DNA from: Gracilibacillus boraciitolerans JCM 21714
GTDB lineage: Bacteria; Bacillota; Bacilli; Bacillales; Amphibacillaceae
Direction: 5' to 3'
Assembly: GCF_000521485.1 (NCBI RefSeq)
Contig: NZ_BAVS01000017.1
Coordinates: 1 to 64,000 of the forward strand
Length of the DNA stretch: 64,000 nucleotides
A program made the position numbers and the translations under genes. Of this stretch, positions 62,966-64,000 are shown piece by piece. The notes under the pieces were generated by a model. The model was not told the DNA's origin, made no database searches, and worked only from the letters and a program-made list of their open reading frames with translations. How positions within the stretch are numbered: position 1 is the first letter of the stretch; every line of letters begins with the position of its first letter.

Positions 62966-63691
62966 TTATCTTTTACTGAATTCTACCATGGCGTCACTCA
63001 TGAACTGGGCTAATCCCTTCCCAAATTGATCAATGTTTTTAGTGAAACGTTGATCTTGAACATACATCATACCTAATCCCTGAAAAGCCTGAAGCGAGTA
63101 GGTGGTAATGTGTTTATTCAAAAAATCATACCATTTTTTTATTTCAGCTTGTGCTTGATCTGAGCTTGGATCTAAATGACGTATTTCTGCTAAATCACGA
63201 TAAATTTGGTTCATATCGTCCTGCATTTTTTCTGTGGAATTTGTAATGTTTTGAGTTGCTTCATCGACTTTTTTATCGCCCCCCCATTTTTCTCTGGCTT
63301 CCTGTTCGTATGGATTCTGACTAAAATCAAATCCGTTAAACTTAGCTTCATTACTCATATGGTAATCTCCTTTCTCGCTTTGAATTGTTTTTTCAATAGT
63401 TTCGAGCATGACATTCAGTTTCTTACGTTTATCTAATAGTAACCGTTGTTGTATTTCTAAGGCCTCTAATTGGTTATAATTAGAGCTGGACATGATTTCT
63501 TTAATTTTTTTTAACGGAAAGTCTAATGCTCGAAAAAACAAGATTTGTTGAAGGGTGGATACATCTTGATCGGTATAGATGCGATATCCTGATTCTGTTG
63601 CCTTTTTCGGTGACAAAAGACCAATTTTGTCATAATGATGTAAGGTGCGCGTGCTTACACCACTCAATTCTGCAACTTCTTTAATTTTCAT
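62966..63691 (-). CDS. MerR-family regulator with TipAS antibiotic-recognition domain
   Basis: About 241 residues from ATG 63691; a GTG at 63700 is an alternative but sits too near its Shine-Dalgarno. Winged helix-turn-helix (KIKEVAELSGVSTRTLHHYDKIGLL), a dimerisation coiled coil (residues about 75-110), then a TipAS domain (FNGFDFSQNPYEQEAREKWG, AFQGLGMMYVQDQRF). TipA proteins respond to thiopeptides; Bacillus homologue Mta controls efflux. The likely target is its own promoter or the flanking genes. C7 at 63280 adds a Gly in KWGDKK. Confidence 0.85.
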   Translation of the reverse strand: MKIKEVAELSGVSTRTLHHYDKIGLLSPKKATESGYRIYTDQDVSTLQQILFFRALDFPLKKIKEIMSSSNYNQLEALEIQQRLLLDKRKKLNVMLETIEKTIQSEKGDYHMSNEAKFNGFDFSQNPYEQEAREKWGGDKKVDEATQNITNSTEKMQDDMNQIYRDLAEIRHLDPSSDQAQAEIKKWYDFLNKHITTYSLQAFQGLGMMYVQDQRFTKNIDQFGKGLAQFMSDAMVEFSKR

Positions 63692-63812
63692 TCGGTTCAC
63701 CCTTTCCTTTATAGCTTAAAGTATAACGTAACGTCAGAGTCAAGAGCTTTTAACGAACTTTTTATAATATAAATACGTAATAATAGTAAATGTCTTATGA
63801 AGGAGATATCTT

Positions 63813-64000
63813 ATGAATCAATATGAAAATAAAGCATATCAGGAAATGTTAGAGTGGGAACAGAAACTGTTGCAGAAAAAAAGTACGTTTCAGCAGCTTT
63901 CTAAAAAAGCTCAAAATAAAATAAATAGTTATATTCCTGAGAAAGCCCATCAGATTATGACGGAAGCAATAAAAAATATGGTGAAAACAACCTTGGTGGG
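63813..64000 (+). CDS. EcsC-family protein, 5' part
   Basis: The first 62 codons from ATG 63813 after AAGGAGATAT, cut by the window end. YQEMLEWEQKLLQKKSTFQQL followed by INSYIPEKAHQIMTEAI and MVKTTLVG is the usual start of EcsC-like proteins of Bacillus. Here it is separate from an ecsAB ABC transporter as far as visible. Function unknown. Confidence 0.75.
   Translation, partial: MNQYENKAYQEMLEWEQKLLQKKSTFQQLSKKAQNKINSYIPEKAHQIMTEAIKNMVKTTLV

Overview
The window is low-G+C DNA with strong AAGGAGG-type ribosome binding sites, frequent TTG/GTG starts and a Bacillus-like gene set: CcpA-type sites, a SinI-like peptide, class F sortase, YetF, EcsC and an NAD malic enzyme. I read it as a Bacillaceae chromosome, probably a salt- or alkali-tolerant genus near Gracilibacillus or Amphibacillus. 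The genus is inference. I saw no rRNA, tRNA, CRISPR array or prophage.

Sequence quality dominates the reading. About 55-60 runs of six to eight G or C occur in otherwise A+T-rich DNA. Where a conserved motif spans a run, family consensus predicts four G or C. A run of seven then adds one Gly or Pro in frame, and a run of five breaks the frame. Many single-base deletions at other short runs break further frames. More than twenty genes are therefore split. I annotate whole genes across these breaks and state where each break lies.

Layout. 1-0.9 kb: IS3-family remnant and a P-loop gene remnant. 0.9-9 kb: a LacI regulator divergent from an ABC sugar importer, a GH13 glucosidase, a DUF1861-like protein and a GH130 mannoside phosphorylase, with three matching operators in the divergent gap. 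9-13.8 kb: a wall-binding 3D-domain protein, a BASS/ACR3-type transporter, and a repeat surface protein with an MPQTG sorting signal beside its own class F sortase. 13.9-22 kb: GlcD-type oxidase, MFS transporter, CBS protein, glutamate dehydrogenase, DoxX, malate:quinone oxidoreductase. 22-25.8 kb: a wall-anchored deacetylase-CBM22-GH10 xylanase-CBM9 protein.

26-34.8 kb holds the least familiar block: TPR proteins, a DUF4915-like beta-propeller, two PaaK-like adenylate-forming enzymes, a stand-alone DAHP synthase and a chorismate-lyase-like protein. Together they suggest dedicated production and activation of a chorismate-derived aromatic acid such as 4-hydroxybenzoate. This is the best candidate for an undescribed system.

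35-41.4 kb: a response regulator, a SinI-like peptide and a very large pseudokinase-AAA-TPR-GAF-histidine kinase, followed by a REP-associated transposase between REP-like sequences. 42.6-47.5 kb: a DgcN-like protein, an ornithine/alanine racemase-like enzyme, UV endonuclease UvsE and an ACT-containing malic enzyme. 47.5-64 kb: DUF4317 protein, wall-anchored GH53 galactanase, phasin-like/UbiB pair, large catalase, a DnaJ-type zinc mini-protein, a soluble chemoreceptor, a GGDEF cyclase, SIMPL, PLD-like, YetF and alcohol dehydrogenase genes, a TipA-type regulator and the start of an EcsC gene. The secreted xylanase and galactanase together with the mannoside importer point to a plant-polysaccharide degrader.
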